NCBI RefSeq assembly: GCF_900099765.1
Contig: NZ_FNDX01000007.1
Coordinates: forward strand, 168,856-232,855
Direction of reading: 5' to 3'
Origin: Paenibacillus typhae
Lineage (GTDB): Bacteria; Bacillota; Bacilli; Paenibacillales; Paenibacillaceae
DNA: 64,000 nt
Shown: in pieces, positions 53,888 to 62,002 of the stretch
How the letters are laid out: every line of letters begins with the position of its first letter
Position numbering within the stretch: position 1 is the first letter of the stretch
The notes under the pieces: model-generated
What the model was told of the DNA's origin: nothing
Databases searched by the model: none
What the model saw: the letters and a program-made list of their open reading frames with translations, nothing else
Translations under genes and position numbers: made by a program

Positions 53888-53905
53888 TTATTAATTAATT
53901 AATAT
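53888..53905 (+). promoter_or_regulatory. AT-rich palindromic motif upstream of the ArsR-type gene
   Basis: A TTAATTAATTAAT core 16 bp before the start codon. A similar TTTATTAATTATTAAA lies at 56887-56902 just upstream of abfA. The shared motif may be the regulator's site (inference). Confidence 0.3.
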
Positions 53906-53921
53906 GTAACGGAGGTTCACC

Positions 53922-54854
53922 ATGAAACTTGATCTTACCGAAGACTCTCTGCCGGTCTATGAAGCCTTGTCCAGTGCAGTACGCCTGCACATGCTCCGGC
54001 TCCTTGCGGTACAGCCGATGAACGTCAAGGAGCTGGCCGGTGCAGTGAATCTCAGCAGTGCCATCATGACGATGCATGTGCGCAAGCTGGAGGCGGCCGG
54101 ACTGATTACTACCCATATGGCTCCCGGAAAGAGCGGACTGCAGAAGATTTGCTCCCTTGCGGCCGAGCGGGCTGAGATTCTCTTCCCGGCCGCGGACAAA
54201 ACAGAGCGCAAAGCCCACCGCAAGGAGATTCCTGTCGGACATTACTCCGACTTCCAGATTGAACCGACCTGCGGTCTTGCAACCACTACACAGGTGATCG
54301 GCAGCTTCGACGATCCGCGCTACTTCTGGGATATGGAGCGGATGAATGCCGGCATTCTCTGGTTCGGCAAAGGCTTTGTCGAATACAAAATCCCCAATTT
54401 CCTGTTATCCAGCCAGCAGCCGGAGGAGCTGGTGATTACAATGGAAATTGCCTCCGAGGCGCCGTCGATCAATAATAACTGGCCTTCGGACATCACCTTT
54501 ACCCTGAACGGCACCGAGCTCGGCTTCTGGACGAGTCCAGGTGACTACGGCGACAGCCGCGGCAAGTATACCCCCTCCTGGTGGCCTGCGCTTACCAACC
54601 AGTACGGGCTGCTGAAACAGCTGCGCATAACGCCGAAGGGAACCTTCATGGACGGCCTCAAGCTCTCGGATATTACACTCGATCAAGTCGGCATCCGTGA
54701 CAAGCAATGGACCTTCCGCCTCTCGGTTGAGGAGGATGCCGAGCATATCGGAGGACTCACCCTGTTCGGCAAAGGCTTCGGCAATTACAACGACGATCTG
54801 ATTGTTGAGCTGTTCTATACGGATGGGGCGCCCCTTGCTGAACCTGCCGGGTAA
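53922..54854 (+). CDS. ArsR-type transcriptional regulator with large C-terminal domain
   Basis: 310 aa with CGGAGG upstream. Residues 8-75 form an ArsR-like winged helix (SAVRLHMLRLLAVQPMNVKE, then MTMHVRKLEAAGLI) without the metal-binding cysteines of classical ArsR. The C-terminal 210 residues are rich in aromatic residues (FWTSPGDYG, PSWWPALTNQYGL) and may bind a sugar or other ligand. Regulators of this layout are common in Paenibacillus beside glycosidase genes; here the nearest is abfA. Confidence 0.85.
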   Translation: MKLDLTEDSLPVYEALSSAVRLHMLRLLAVQPMNVKELAGAVNLSSAIMTMHVRKLEAAGLITTHMAPGKSGLQKICSLAAERAEILFPAADKTERKAHRKEIPVGHYSDFQIEPTCGLATTTQVIGSFDDPRYFWDMERMNAGILWFGKGFVEYKIPNFLLSSQQPEELVITMEIASEAPSINNNWPSDITFTLNGTELGFWTSPGDYGDSRGKYTPSWWPALTNQYGLLKQLRITPKGTFMDGLKLSDITLDQVGIRDKQWTFRLSVEEDAEHIGGLTLFGKGFGNYNDDLIVELFYTDGAPLAEPAG

Positions 54855-54935
54855 CATCACCGGTAAGCCATACATCACAGCGGCATCTGTCCGCTGCACC
54901 CCGTCAGCAGCGGGACCTCTGCAACAATACAACAT

Positions 54936-54988
54936 AAAAACAGCGGCAGCCGCGGACGTATCTCCTCGTCCATGACTGCCGCTGCTTT
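54936..54988. terminator. Bidirectional hairpin between convergent genes
   Basis: CAGCGGCAG (54941-54949)/CTGCCGCTG (54976-54984), with an inner GGACG/CGTCC, flanked by five A on the left. Better on the minus strand, but it may also stop the ArsR-type gene. Confidence 0.65.
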
Positions 54989-55055
54989 GCATTATGCGGA
55001 TTGCCGCCCGAATGTTTAGGTCTTTGCCCGTGAGAACGTTAGCCGGCTCGGCCGC

Positions 55056-55343
55056 TTATACCCCCGCAGGCGCAGGCATTGGCTGCCACAGCCCGCCCCC
55101 CGGCAGAGGGCAGCCGCGCGCCTTCAGGCGGGCGACGACCGGGATGATGCAGCCGCAGGCTGTACAGGTTACGCCGTCCTGCAGCTTGGGACATGCTGTG
55201 CAGATCGCGTAACGTTCGGCATATACCTCCTCCGGAGCGGTATTGTCCGGATTGAACATGGAGGACGCCAGAATCCGGGCAATCTGCGCCTCCGTAACCT
55301 TGTATTCTTCCCGGCAGCCCTTGCAGGCAGAAGCTGTGCTCAT
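55056..55343 (-). CDS. Cysteine-rich DUF6171-like protein
   Basis: 95 aa with eight cysteines: CKGC near the N-terminus, then CTACPKL and VTCTACGCIIP, a likely zinc-binding arrangement. The central part holds SSMFNPDN and YAERYAICTAC. It matches the small DUF6171 family as I recall it. Function unknown. Sixteen bp separate it from abfA upstream on the same strand, so it may be co-transcribed. Confidence 0.78.
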   Translation of the reverse strand: MSTASACKGCREEYKVTEAQIARILASSMFNPDNTAPEEVYAERYAICTACPKLQDGVTCTACGCIIPVVARLKARGCPLPGGGLWQPMPAPAGV

Positions 55344-55359
55344 CCCAGGATCACCTTCT

Positions 55360-56856
55360 TCAGGCTTTCGGCTTAATGGCCAGTACGGTGACTGACATCG
55401 GGGCCAGCTCCACGCTGAGTATGCCGTCCTCCAGGCTGAAGGCCGTAAACGTCTGCGGAGCTACCGCTTCCGGATCACTGAAGGTATTGTGTGCATCAAT
55501 TGAGGCTCCGGCCAGCGTTGTGCCGGTAATTTCTAACTCCTGGCCGGCCAGTCCGCGCAGCTCCAGCGGCAGCTTGGCTGCTGCTGCATGATTCAGGTTG
55601 CACAGGCTCACATGAATCACGCCCTCAGCGTTGACAGAAGCGGATGCGGACACTTCCGGAATTTCGCTGCCCTCGAAGCTGTATACTCCGCTCTCCAGAG
55701 CCAGATCCAGCAGCTGCGCATCCTGATGCACCTTGTACATGTTGAATACATGGTACGTAGGGGTCAGGAGCATTTTATCACCTTCGGTAAGAATGACAGC
55801 CTGCAGAACGTTGATCGTCTGGGCGATGTTCGCCATCCGCACCCGGTCGCTGTGCTTGTGGAAAATATTCAGGGTCAGCCCGGCAACCAGCGCATCGCGA
55901 ATCGAGTTCTGCTGATACAGGAAGCCCGGATTCGTGCCCGGCTCCACATCATACCAGGTCCCCCATTCATCGACGATCAGGCCGACACGCTTCTCCGGAT
56001 CATACTTATCCATAATAACGCTGTGGCGGGTAACCAGCTCATCCATGCGAAGCGCCGCTTTCAGAGTGGAGAACCACTCCTTGGCTTCAAATCCGGTGGC
56101 CGCACCCTTGTTATTCCATTCACCGGTCGGAATCGTGTAATAATGCAGGGTCAGTGAATCCATAAACCGGGTTGCTTCACGCATGAGCACTTCCGTCCAG
56201 TTGTAGTCTTCCGCATTCGCGCCGCAGGCAATCCGGTGAATCTTGTTGTCACCGTAGTTGCGCACATAAGTCTGGTAACGGCGGTACAGATCGGCATAAT
56301 ATTCAGGGCGCATGTTGCCGCCGCAGCCCCAGTTCTCATTCCCCACGCCAAAATAGGATACGCTCCAAGGCTCCTCACGGCCGTTCTCCTTACGCAGCTC
56401 CGCCATCGGGGAGACACCGTTAAAGGTTAAATACTCCACCCACTCGGACATTTCCTGAACGGTGCCGCTGCCCACATTGCCGTTGATGTAAGGCTCACAC
56501 TCCAGCATGGTGCACAGCTCCATGAATTCGTGGGTACCAAAATGGTTGTTCTCCACCGTGCCGCCCCAGTGTGTGTTGATCATCCGTTTGCGGCCTTCAC
56601 GCGGACCGATGCCGTCCTTCCAGTGGTACTCGTCGGCAAAACAGCCGCCCGGCCAGCGGAGCACCGGAATCTTAATTTCCTTAAGCGCTTCCACAACATC
56701 GTTGCGGATACCCTTCGTATTGGGAATCGGCGAATCCTCCCCTACCCAAATCCCTTCATAGATACAGCGTCCCAGATGCTCGGAAAAATGCCCGTAAATA
56801 TTGCGGTTAATCGTGCCTTTGCGGATGTCTGCATTCAGTACTGCACGCTGAGCCAT
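55360..56856 (-). CDS. abfA: GH51 alpha-L-arabinofuranosidase
   Basis: 498 aa from the ATG at 56856, with AGAGGTGG about 10 nt upstream (a GTG 12 bp earlier overlaps that site). The acid/base Glu174 is in [10 protein letters not shown] and the nucleophile Glu297 in VDEWGTWYD. No signal peptide, so it acts inside the cell on imported arabino-oligosaccharides. [19 protein letters not shown] and [13 protein letters not shown] blocks are typical. The AT-rich motif in the promoter region may bind the ArsR-type regulator nearby. Confidence 0.95.
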   Translation of the reverse strand: MAQRAVLNADIRKGTINRNIYGHFSEHLGRCIYEGIWVGEDSPIPNTKGIRNDVVEALKEIKIPVLRWPGGCFADEYHWKDGIGPREGRKRMINTHWGGTVENNHFGTHEFMELCTMLECEPYINGNVGSGTVQEMSEWVEYLTFNGVSPMAELRKENGREEPWSVSYFGVGNENWGCGGNMRPEYYADLYRRYQTYVRNYGDNKIHRIACGANAEDYNWTEVLMREATRFMDSLTLHYYTIPTGEWNNKGAATGFEAKEWFSTLKAALRMDELVTRHSVIMDKYDPEKRVGLIVDEWGTWYDVEPGTNPGFLYQQNSIRDALVAGLTLNIFHKHSDRVRMANIAQTINVLQAVILTEGDKMLLTPTYHVFNMYKVHQDAQLLDLALESGVYSFEGSEIPEVSASASVNAEGVIHVSLCNLNHAAAAKLPLELRGLAGQELEITGTTLAGASIDAHNTFSDPEAVAPQTFTAFSLEDGILSVELAPMSVTVLAIKPKA

Positions 56857-56886
56857 TAAAAATGCCACCTCTCATTAGTTAATATA

Positions 56887-56902
56887 TTTATTAATTATTA
56901 AA
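56887..56902 (-). promoter_or_regulatory. AT-rich near-palindrome upstream of abfA
   Basis: TTTATTAATTATTAAA, 31 bp before the abfA start, resembles the motif before the ArsR-type gene (53888-53905). Possible operator. Confidence 0.3.
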
Positions 56903-57040
56903 CTCATATATTAATATTATAAGCACTGCCAGTTCCTTCCGTCAATCTATAAATCCAGGCTCCGACTGTTCCGGCTAATCTTGAAGTGCTATTATAGCAG
57001 TGGCGGCTTACAGCCAAATAAAGCAGACATGGAGAACATT

Positions 57041-57451
57041 ATGATTAGACCGATTTGTAAAGATATGATTATCTTAAGCCAGAAGTCCGTTCCGGCAACT
57101 GAGGAGGATCTCCAGGTGCTGGATGACCTTCTGGACACGCTGCGGGCCAATGCGGACCGGTGTGTCGGCTTGGCAGCCAACATGATTGGTATCAACAAGC
57201 GAATTATTGCCTTCAGCATCGGGCCGGTGCATGTAGGTATGATTAATCCGGTCATCACCAAGCGTAGCGGCCCCTATGAAACAGAGGAAGGCTGTCTTTC
57301 CCTGGAAGGCGTACGGCATACGGTACGCTACAATTCCATTGAGGTCGAGTTCCTGGACCGCAACTTCAAGCAGCAGAAGCAGGTCTTTAGCGATTTTACA
57401 GCCCAGATCATTCAGCATGAGGTCGATCACTGCGAGGGCATTATCATTTAG
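57041..57451 (+). CDS. def: Peptide deformylase, short type
   Basis: 136 aa from the ATG at 57041, with GGAGAA 6 nt upstream; the frame is open 60 bp further. Metal ligands are Cys in EEGCLSL and both His of QHEVDHCEG, with the catalytic Glu between. The first motif reads GLAANMIG where classical enzymes have GLAAxQ(I/V)G; the Gln is replaced by Met. It is shorter than the usual 160-180 aa. Short enzymes with this variant occur in clostridia and related groups. It removes N-formyl groups from nascent proteins; a main Def gene may exist elsewhere. Confidence 0.88.
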   Translation: MIRPICKDMIILSQKSVPATEEDLQVLDDLLDTLRANADRCVGLAANMIGINKRIIAFSIGPVHVGMINPVITKRSGPYETEEGCLSLEGVRHTVRYNSIEVEFLDRNFKQQKQVFSDFTAQIIQHEVDHCEGIII

Positions 57452-57463
57452 ACCGGTATCATC

Positions 57464-57506
57464 AAAAAGCGCCTTGAGACCATTAACGGTCCCAAAGCGC
57501 TTTTTT
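57464..57506. terminator. Bidirectional terminator
   Basis: AAAAAGCGC (57464-57472) and GCGCTTTTTT (57497-57506) enclose an inner GACC/GGTC hairpin. It serves def (+) and the exonuclease gene (-). Confidence 0.85.
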
Positions 57507-57517
57507 GTCAGAACAAT

Positions 57518-58453
57518 TTACCCCAAATCCCCCAGCTCGATCTGCACGATCCCGCGCTCATCACGGGCCTCGGTGATCCCGCCGATCAGATGCATCAGGC
57601 TGCCGAACTCCAGCTCCTGGAATTTGCGGGCCGCCGTGTCGCGCTGCAGCTCCCAGAGGCACTCCGCCAAAGTGCAGACCACCGGCACATCACAGCGGAT
57701 TTCCGCCAGCTCGCGCGACAGATGCAGCATATCCAGATCCGCTTCGATCTTGGAGCGTACGCCCTTGGGCAGAGCCTCCAGGTTCTCGATTACACCCTCT
57801 ACGCTGCCGTATTCGGTCAGCAGCTTCAGGGCTGTTTTTTCGCCGATACCCTTGACGCCTGGATAGTTGTCGCTCGTATCCCCCATGAAGCCCTTGAGGT
57901 CGATGACCTGCCTTGGCGTAAGGCCCTTTTCCTCCAGCAGCTCTGCCGGATCATATACTTTATAGTTGGAGCGGCCTTTTTTCATAATAACGACCTTGAC
58001 GTTGTCCGTAACCAGCTGCAGCATATCATGGTCACCGGTCAGAATGTACACCTCGGACTCTGCGCCATAGCACGCGGCCAGTGTACCAATGCAATCGTCG
58101 GCCTCGTAGCCGGCCAGCCCGATATTCGGCACACCAAGCTCCGCTACCACTTCTTTTACCAGGTCAAACTGCGGAATCAGCTCCAGCGGCGCATCGATCC
58201 GGTTCGACTTGTATCCGTCGTACTTCTCCGTGCGGAAGGTGCCCTTGCCCATATCCCAGCAGCAGACCACATGGGAAGGCTCAAACGTGCTCACCGCATC
58301 GAAAAAATACTGTAAAAATCCGTACACCGCATTGGTCGGAAGCCCGGCCTTGGTTTTGCGGATATATCCTCCATAAGAGGTCGCATAAAAGGCCCGGAAC
58401 AGCAGAGCCATTCCATCGACGATCATTACCCGGCCCGTTGTTTCTGAACTCAT
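57518..58453 (-). CDS. 5'-3' exonuclease, DNA polymerase I N-domain type
   Basis: 311 aa. MIVDGMALLFRAFYA, AGYEADDCIGTLA, LTGDHDMLQLV and KGFMGDTSDNYPGVKGIGEKTA give the metal-binding acidic residues and the helix-3-turn-helix of the FEN/Pol I nuclease family. It is the stand-alone version (B. subtilis YpcP type), acting on flap or RNA-primed DNA. The C-terminal tail is short. Confidence 0.93.
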   Translation of the reverse strand: MSSETTGRVMIVDGMALLFRAFYATSYGGYIRKTKAGLPTNAVYGFLQYFFDAVSTFEPSHVVCCWDMGKGTFRTEKYDGYKSNRIDAPLELIPQFDLVKEVVAELGVPNIGLAGYEADDCIGTLAACYGAESEVYILTGDHDMLQLVTDNVKVVIMKKGRSNYKVYDPAELLEEKGLTPRQVIDLKGFMGDTSDNYPGVKGIGEKTALKLLTEYGSVEGVIENLEALPKGVRSKIEADLDMLHLSRELAEIRCDVPVVCTLAECLWELQRDTAARKFQELEFGSLMHLIGGITEARDERGIVQIELGDLG

Positions 58454-58481
58454 GTGTAACCTCTCCTTATTTTCGCTTTAA

Positions 58482-58847
58482 TTAGGTTCTGCTCCAGGCT
58501 TCTTTATATTGCTCTTCTTTATAGCCGACTGTGACTTTCTTGCCGTCAGTAACGACCGGACGCTTAATCAGCATCCCATGACCTGCCAGCAGCTCAAGCT
58601 GCTCATCCTCACTGAGGCCGGCCAGCTTGTCCTTCAGGCCCAATTCCTTGTATACCTCACCGCTCGTATTAAAAAACTTCTTCAGCGGCAGGCCGCTGTC
58701 CGCCACCAGCACGCGAAGCTCCTCCACTGTCGGCGGCTGTTCGGCGATATGCTGAAGCTCAAGCTCATGCCCCTGCTCCTTAAGCCATTTCACCGCGCTG
58801 CGGCAGGTACTGCATTTCGGGTATTGATAGACTTTTAAGTGACTCAT
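58482..58847 (-). CDS. ArsC/Spx-family thioredoxin-fold protein
   Basis: 121 aa with YPKCSTCRSAVKWL at the N-terminus (Cys-x-x-Cys) and MLIKRPVVTDGKKVTVGY near the C-terminus, as in the YusI/YffB branch of the arsenate-reductase-like family. Not a confirmed arsenate reductase; likely a thiol or glutathione-type oxidoreductase. 28 bp separate it from the exonuclease gene on the same strand. Confidence 0.88.
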   Translation of the reverse strand: MSHLKVYQYPKCSTCRSAVKWLKEQGHELELQHIAEQPPTVEELRVLVADSGLPLKKFFNTSGEVYKELGLKDKLAGLSEDEQLELLAGHGMLIKRPVVTDGKKVTVGYKEEQYKEAWSRT

Positions 58848-58908
58848 ATATGACTCCTTCGGTGACTGTTATGTCCGGGACCTTAAACCGAATCGCCCCT
58901 CATAAACA

Positions 58909-59104
58909 AAATTTAGTTGGAAAATCGTCATCTATTTCTCCGGAAACTCACGTAATAACGAAATTAGGTGGAAATTTGTTACTTGATTCCTGCTCTGTCT
59001 CAATAAATGGCTCTATTCGGAACAATTAGGTTACCTTTTTCCACCTAATCGATAACGGATGCTTAATAATCCCAAATTAGTTGTCGGAAATCCACCTAAT
59101 TCGG
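58909..59104. repeat. Cluster of degenerate intergenic repeats
   Basis: Four related units built on ATTAGGTGGAAA or its inverse TTTCCACCTAAT: near 58912 (TTTAGTTGGAAAATCGTC), 58960 (AAATTAGGTGGAAATTTG), 59020 (CAATTAGGTTACC ... CCACCTAATCG, a full inverted pair) and 59073 (AAATTAGTTGTCGGAAATCC, then ACCTAATTCGG). No gene in the 315-bp gap. It looks like a family of short palindromic repeats. Confidence 0.6.
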
Positions 59105-59162
59105 CCTCACACAGTGACGGCATTCCGCCATACTGTTCAGCCGCGAGGCGAACCTGCCGGCT

Positions 59163-60239
59163 TCAAGCATCGTGCCGCAGCTTGTGCTCCAGCAGTGCCA
59201 TATCCGGCGGCAGCGGCGCCTCAAAAACCAGCTCTTCCAGCCCGAGCGGATGCTTGAACGACAGCCGCACCGCATGCAGCGCCTGGCGCGGTATCGCTGC
59301 ATCCAGCTCCGCTATGCCCGCGAGCTGCTCTGCTTCCTCTGCTGACAGCTTCTGCGGGGCAGGCGGCTCCGGTTCAGCCGGCTCATAGGCTGCGGCCGTC
59401 AGCACAGCGTCTGCCTGACCGGCGGCGCCCGCAAGCCGCTCCGCAGCCGGCCCCCGCCCATACAGCGGGTGCCGGTACATGCCGTCGCCGATCAGCGGAC
59501 AGCCGATCGAGCTCATGTGCACCCGGATCTGGTGGGTGCGGCCGGTCTCCAGCTTCAGCTCGACCCGCGCCGCGCGGTCTCCATAGACCTCCTTGACCTC
59601 GTAGCGGGTCAGGGAGGGATAGCCGTCCGGTGTCACAATCCGCCGGTGCGGCTCTGCGGGGTCGCGGTCGATGGGACCATCGATATCGCCGGCAGGTGAA
59701 GCAGGCACTCCGTGCACAAAAGCGGAATAACGCTTGTCCACGGTGCCGGCAATCATCTGCTCGGAGATATGCTGGTGGCTGTACGGGTTCTTGGCAATCA
59801 CCAGCACGCCCGAGGTCTCCTGATCCAGCCGGTGGACCGGCCGGAAGCGGTACTGCTCCCCTTTGGCTGCCCAGTAGTGTACTACTCCGTTAGCCAGTGT
59901 ATCTGTGTAATGACCGTGTGTCGGGTGGACAATGATCCCGGCAGCTTTGTTGACCACCAGCAGATGCTCGTCTTCATACAGAATATCGAAGGGGATATCC
60001 TGCGGCAGGATGTCCGCTGACGTCTCCTGCTCCATCCGGATCTCCACCCGGTCACCGCCGGCAACCTTCACACTGATATACACGCGTTCCCCGTTCAGCA
60101 TAATGCCCTGCTCGGTCATTTTGAGCCGGGACAGCAGCTTGCGGGAGACATCCATCCGCTTCTGGAGGATGGTTTTGAGCAGCCAGCCGTCCTCGGACGG
60201 CGGCACAATATAGGTGATCGGCGGGTAATAGCTGCTCAT
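59163..60239 (-). CDS. RluD-family pseudouridine synthase
   Basis: 358 aa from the ATG at 60239, one base after the upstream gene's stop; longer ORF versions overlap that gene. An S4 RNA-binding domain (about 20-75) precedes the catalytic domain with Asp in HRLDQETSGVLV, VNKAAGIIVHP and ETGRTHQIRVHMSSIGCPLIGD. A loop of about 65 residues rich in Ala/Pro/Glu (about 255-320) interrupts the C-terminal part and is unusual. It modifies uridines in rRNA or tRNA. Coupled to the PduO-type gene. Confidence 0.92.
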   Translation of the reverse strand: MSSYYPPITYIVPPSEDGWLLKTILQKRMDVSRKLLSRLKMTEQGIMLNGERVYISVKVAGGDRVEIRMEQETSADILPQDIPFDILYEDEHLLVVNKAAGIIVHPTHGHYTDTLANGVVHYWAAKGEQYRFRPVHRLDQETSGVLVIAKNPYSHQHISEQMIAGTVDKRYSAFVHGVPASPAGDIDGPIDRDPAEPHRRIVTPDGYPSLTRYEVKEVYGDRAARVELKLETGRTHQIRVHMSSIGCPLIGDGMYRHPLYGRGPAAERLAGAAGQADAVLTAAAYEPAEPEPPAPQKLSAEEAEQLAGIAELDAAIPRQALHAVRLSFKHPLGLEELVFEAPLPPDMALLEHKLRHDA

Positions 60240-60240
60240 C

Positions 60241-60804
60241 TTAGTTACGGAACACCTTTTTGCTGCGCACATATTCAACGTCAGCAATCCCCAGCCTTGT
60301 ATTTGCCGCCCGTGCGAGCGCAAAGAAATAATCCGACAGCCGGTTCAGATAGATAACCGCCTCCGGATTAATGTCTGCGCTGCGGCCGAGCGTAACCGCG
60401 CGCCGTTCCGCCCGCCGGCAGACCGTACGGCAGACATGCAGCACCGAGGACAGCTGGCTGCCTCCCGGCAGGATGAAGCGCTCCAGCACCGGATTCTCCG
60501 CCTGCAGCTGGTCAATCCAGCCTTCCAGGCGGACAGCCATCTCGCTTTTCACCTTATACTTATTCTCGCTCAGCTTCACAAAAGCCAGATCCGAGCCGCA
60601 GTCGAACAGCTCATGCTGAATCTCCAGCAGCTGCTCCCGCACATCGCTGAATCTTTCATCCTCCATCAGGCTGCGGGCCTGCCCGACAAAGCAGTTAAGC
60701 TCATCTATCGTTCCATAGGCCTCGACACGGACATCATCCTTGCCTACCCGGCCGCCGATCACTGAGGTCTCTCCTTTATCCCCCGTACGCGTATAAATCG
60801 CCAT
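60241..60804 (-). CDS. pduO: PduO-type cob(I)alamin adenosyltransferase
   Basis: 187 aa from the ATG at 60804, with GAGGGGGAAG upstream. MAIYTRTGDKGETSV (ATP site), VEAYGTIDELNCFVG, FILPGGSQLSSVLHVCRTVCRRAER and LNRLSDYFFALAR are hallmark blocks. It attaches the adenosyl group to cobalt, a late step of the pathway whose corrin-ring genes lie 7 kb away. It is outside the riboswitch operon. Confidence 0.95.
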   Translation of the reverse strand: MAIYTRTGDKGETSVIGGRVGKDDVRVEAYGTIDELNCFVGQARSLMEDERFSDVREQLLEIQHELFDCGSDLAFVKLSENKYKVKSEMAVRLEGWIDQLQAENPVLERFILPGGSQLSSVLHVCRTVCRRAERRAVTLGRSADINPEAVIYLNRLSDYFFALARAANTRLGIADVEYVRSKKVFRN

Positions 60805-61076
60805 CGTAATCTTCCTCCCCCTCAGCACAATAAATCACATAATTATAGTGTAATCGCATCTGTACAGATTAGGCAAATAAAGTGCGGCATTTCTGCCATG
60901 TAAATAACTGCCTCAGTATTTTTGGTTGTACATCCATTCCTATTACAATCCGGATTAGAAAGGAATTTTTCGGTTAATAAAGCGGTAAACAAGCGCTGAA
61001 GGAGGCTGACTGTATTGCATGTTAGAATAAATCCAAAGATTGAGCCTGTCGAAACGGGAAATCAGCCCCATCCGTT

Positions 61077-61520
61077 ATGCGTTACCGCGAATACAGAAAA
61101 ATCGTTACCCTTGATCTGGACCAGATCTATGTCGAGCTGCTCGAAGGGGCATTTTACGTATACAGTCCACAGCATCCGAGAATCATCATAGGCAGCCAAT
61201 ACAAGGATGCGACGCTGCTGCACTCCCTTTTGTATAAGTACAGTGAAGAGAACACCTCGCGGGCGGACGCAGCGTTCATCGAGGATTATAACGGCTATAA
61301 GAGCTTTAGCGACAAAATATCCGGCGATAACCGGCGCAAACAGCGGAGGAATGACGTGCTACTGGTGCTGCTATTCATCGCGGCCAATCTTTTTAATTAT
61401 TACAGCAACCCGGGACGGGAGCTAATTGATTATTTTCTGTTCTTTATCCTGACGCTTGTGAGCTCCGGGGTGGCGATTTATACCGGAAGACGCAGGGCTG
61501 CACGCAGAAACGGACAATAA
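61077..61520 (+). CDS. Hypothetical membrane protein
   Basis: 147 aa. A soluble N-terminal part (1-88) is followed by two TM helices (about 92-108 and 116-136) and a basic tail (GRRRAARRNGQ). No known motif. No good ribosome-binding site precedes the ATG and an in-frame TGA lies 39 bp upstream, so the start cannot be earlier. The 272-bp gap before it shows GAAGGAGG at about 61000 serving no clear ORF. Confidence 0.65.
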   Translation: MRYREYRKIVTLDLDQIYVELLEGAFYVYSPQHPRIIIGSQYKDATLLHSLLYKYSEENTSRADAAFIEDYNGYKSFSDKISGDNRRKQRRNDVLLVLLFIAANLFNYYSNPGRELIDYFLFFILTLVSSGVAIYTGRRRAARRNGQ

Positions 61521-61607
61521 GCTCCAGGGCTTGAACGGTCACACCGGGTCTTTTTGGAGAAAATCAACCATTTCACGGTGCACGCGCTCCTGCGCTCATG
61601 ATTAACA

Positions 61608-61630
61608 TAAAAAAAGAGCCCGAAGGCTCT
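61608..61630 (-). terminator. Terminator of the Spo0E-like gene
   Basis: AGAGCC (61615-61620)/GGCTCT (61625-61630) with CGAA loop, then seven T on the minus strand. Confidence 0.85.
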
Positions 61631-61660
61631 CTGATACGAGGATTTCCACCTGAGCCACGC

Positions 61661-61903
61661 TCAGTGGGATGCCCCTCTCATATATTCATTGATTTTGAGG
61701 TCCAAGAGGCAGCTGATCTCAATGACGAGCTCAGAGGTAAAGGATTTCTCCTGTACAAATATCTGCTCCATTCTACTGCGGAGAACCAAAATTTCATCTT
61801 CCAGAGTCCGCTTGCGCGCAGCAGCATCCACAGCAGAATGCCCGTTCTGCGGATAGCATCCCCCGCCATAGGAAGGCAGGTAACAATCGCCCATGAGCAT
61901 CAT
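61661..61903 (-). CDS. Spo0E-like aspartyl-phosphate phosphatase
   Basis: 80 aa from the ATG at 61903, with GGGGGG upstream. Two helices in the C-terminal half, LEDEILVLRSRMEQIFVQ and SELVIEISCLLDLKINEYMR, fit the Spo0E family, which dephosphorylates Spo0A~P and delays sporulation. The usual SQxLD core is replaced by SCLLD; Asp is kept. It supports a spore-forming host. Confidence 0.85.
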   Translation of the reverse strand: MMLMGDCYLPSYGGGCYPQNGHSAVDAAARKRTLEDEILVLRSRMEQIFVQEKSFTSELVIEISCLLDLKINEYMRGASH

Positions 61904-62002
61904 TCGTCCCCCCAATAAATGGAATAGTCAAATAATACCACACACTAAGAGGAAGTGCCATTGTTTGCTATACTCCGGCTCAACACCACAATATCAGCTG
62001 TC

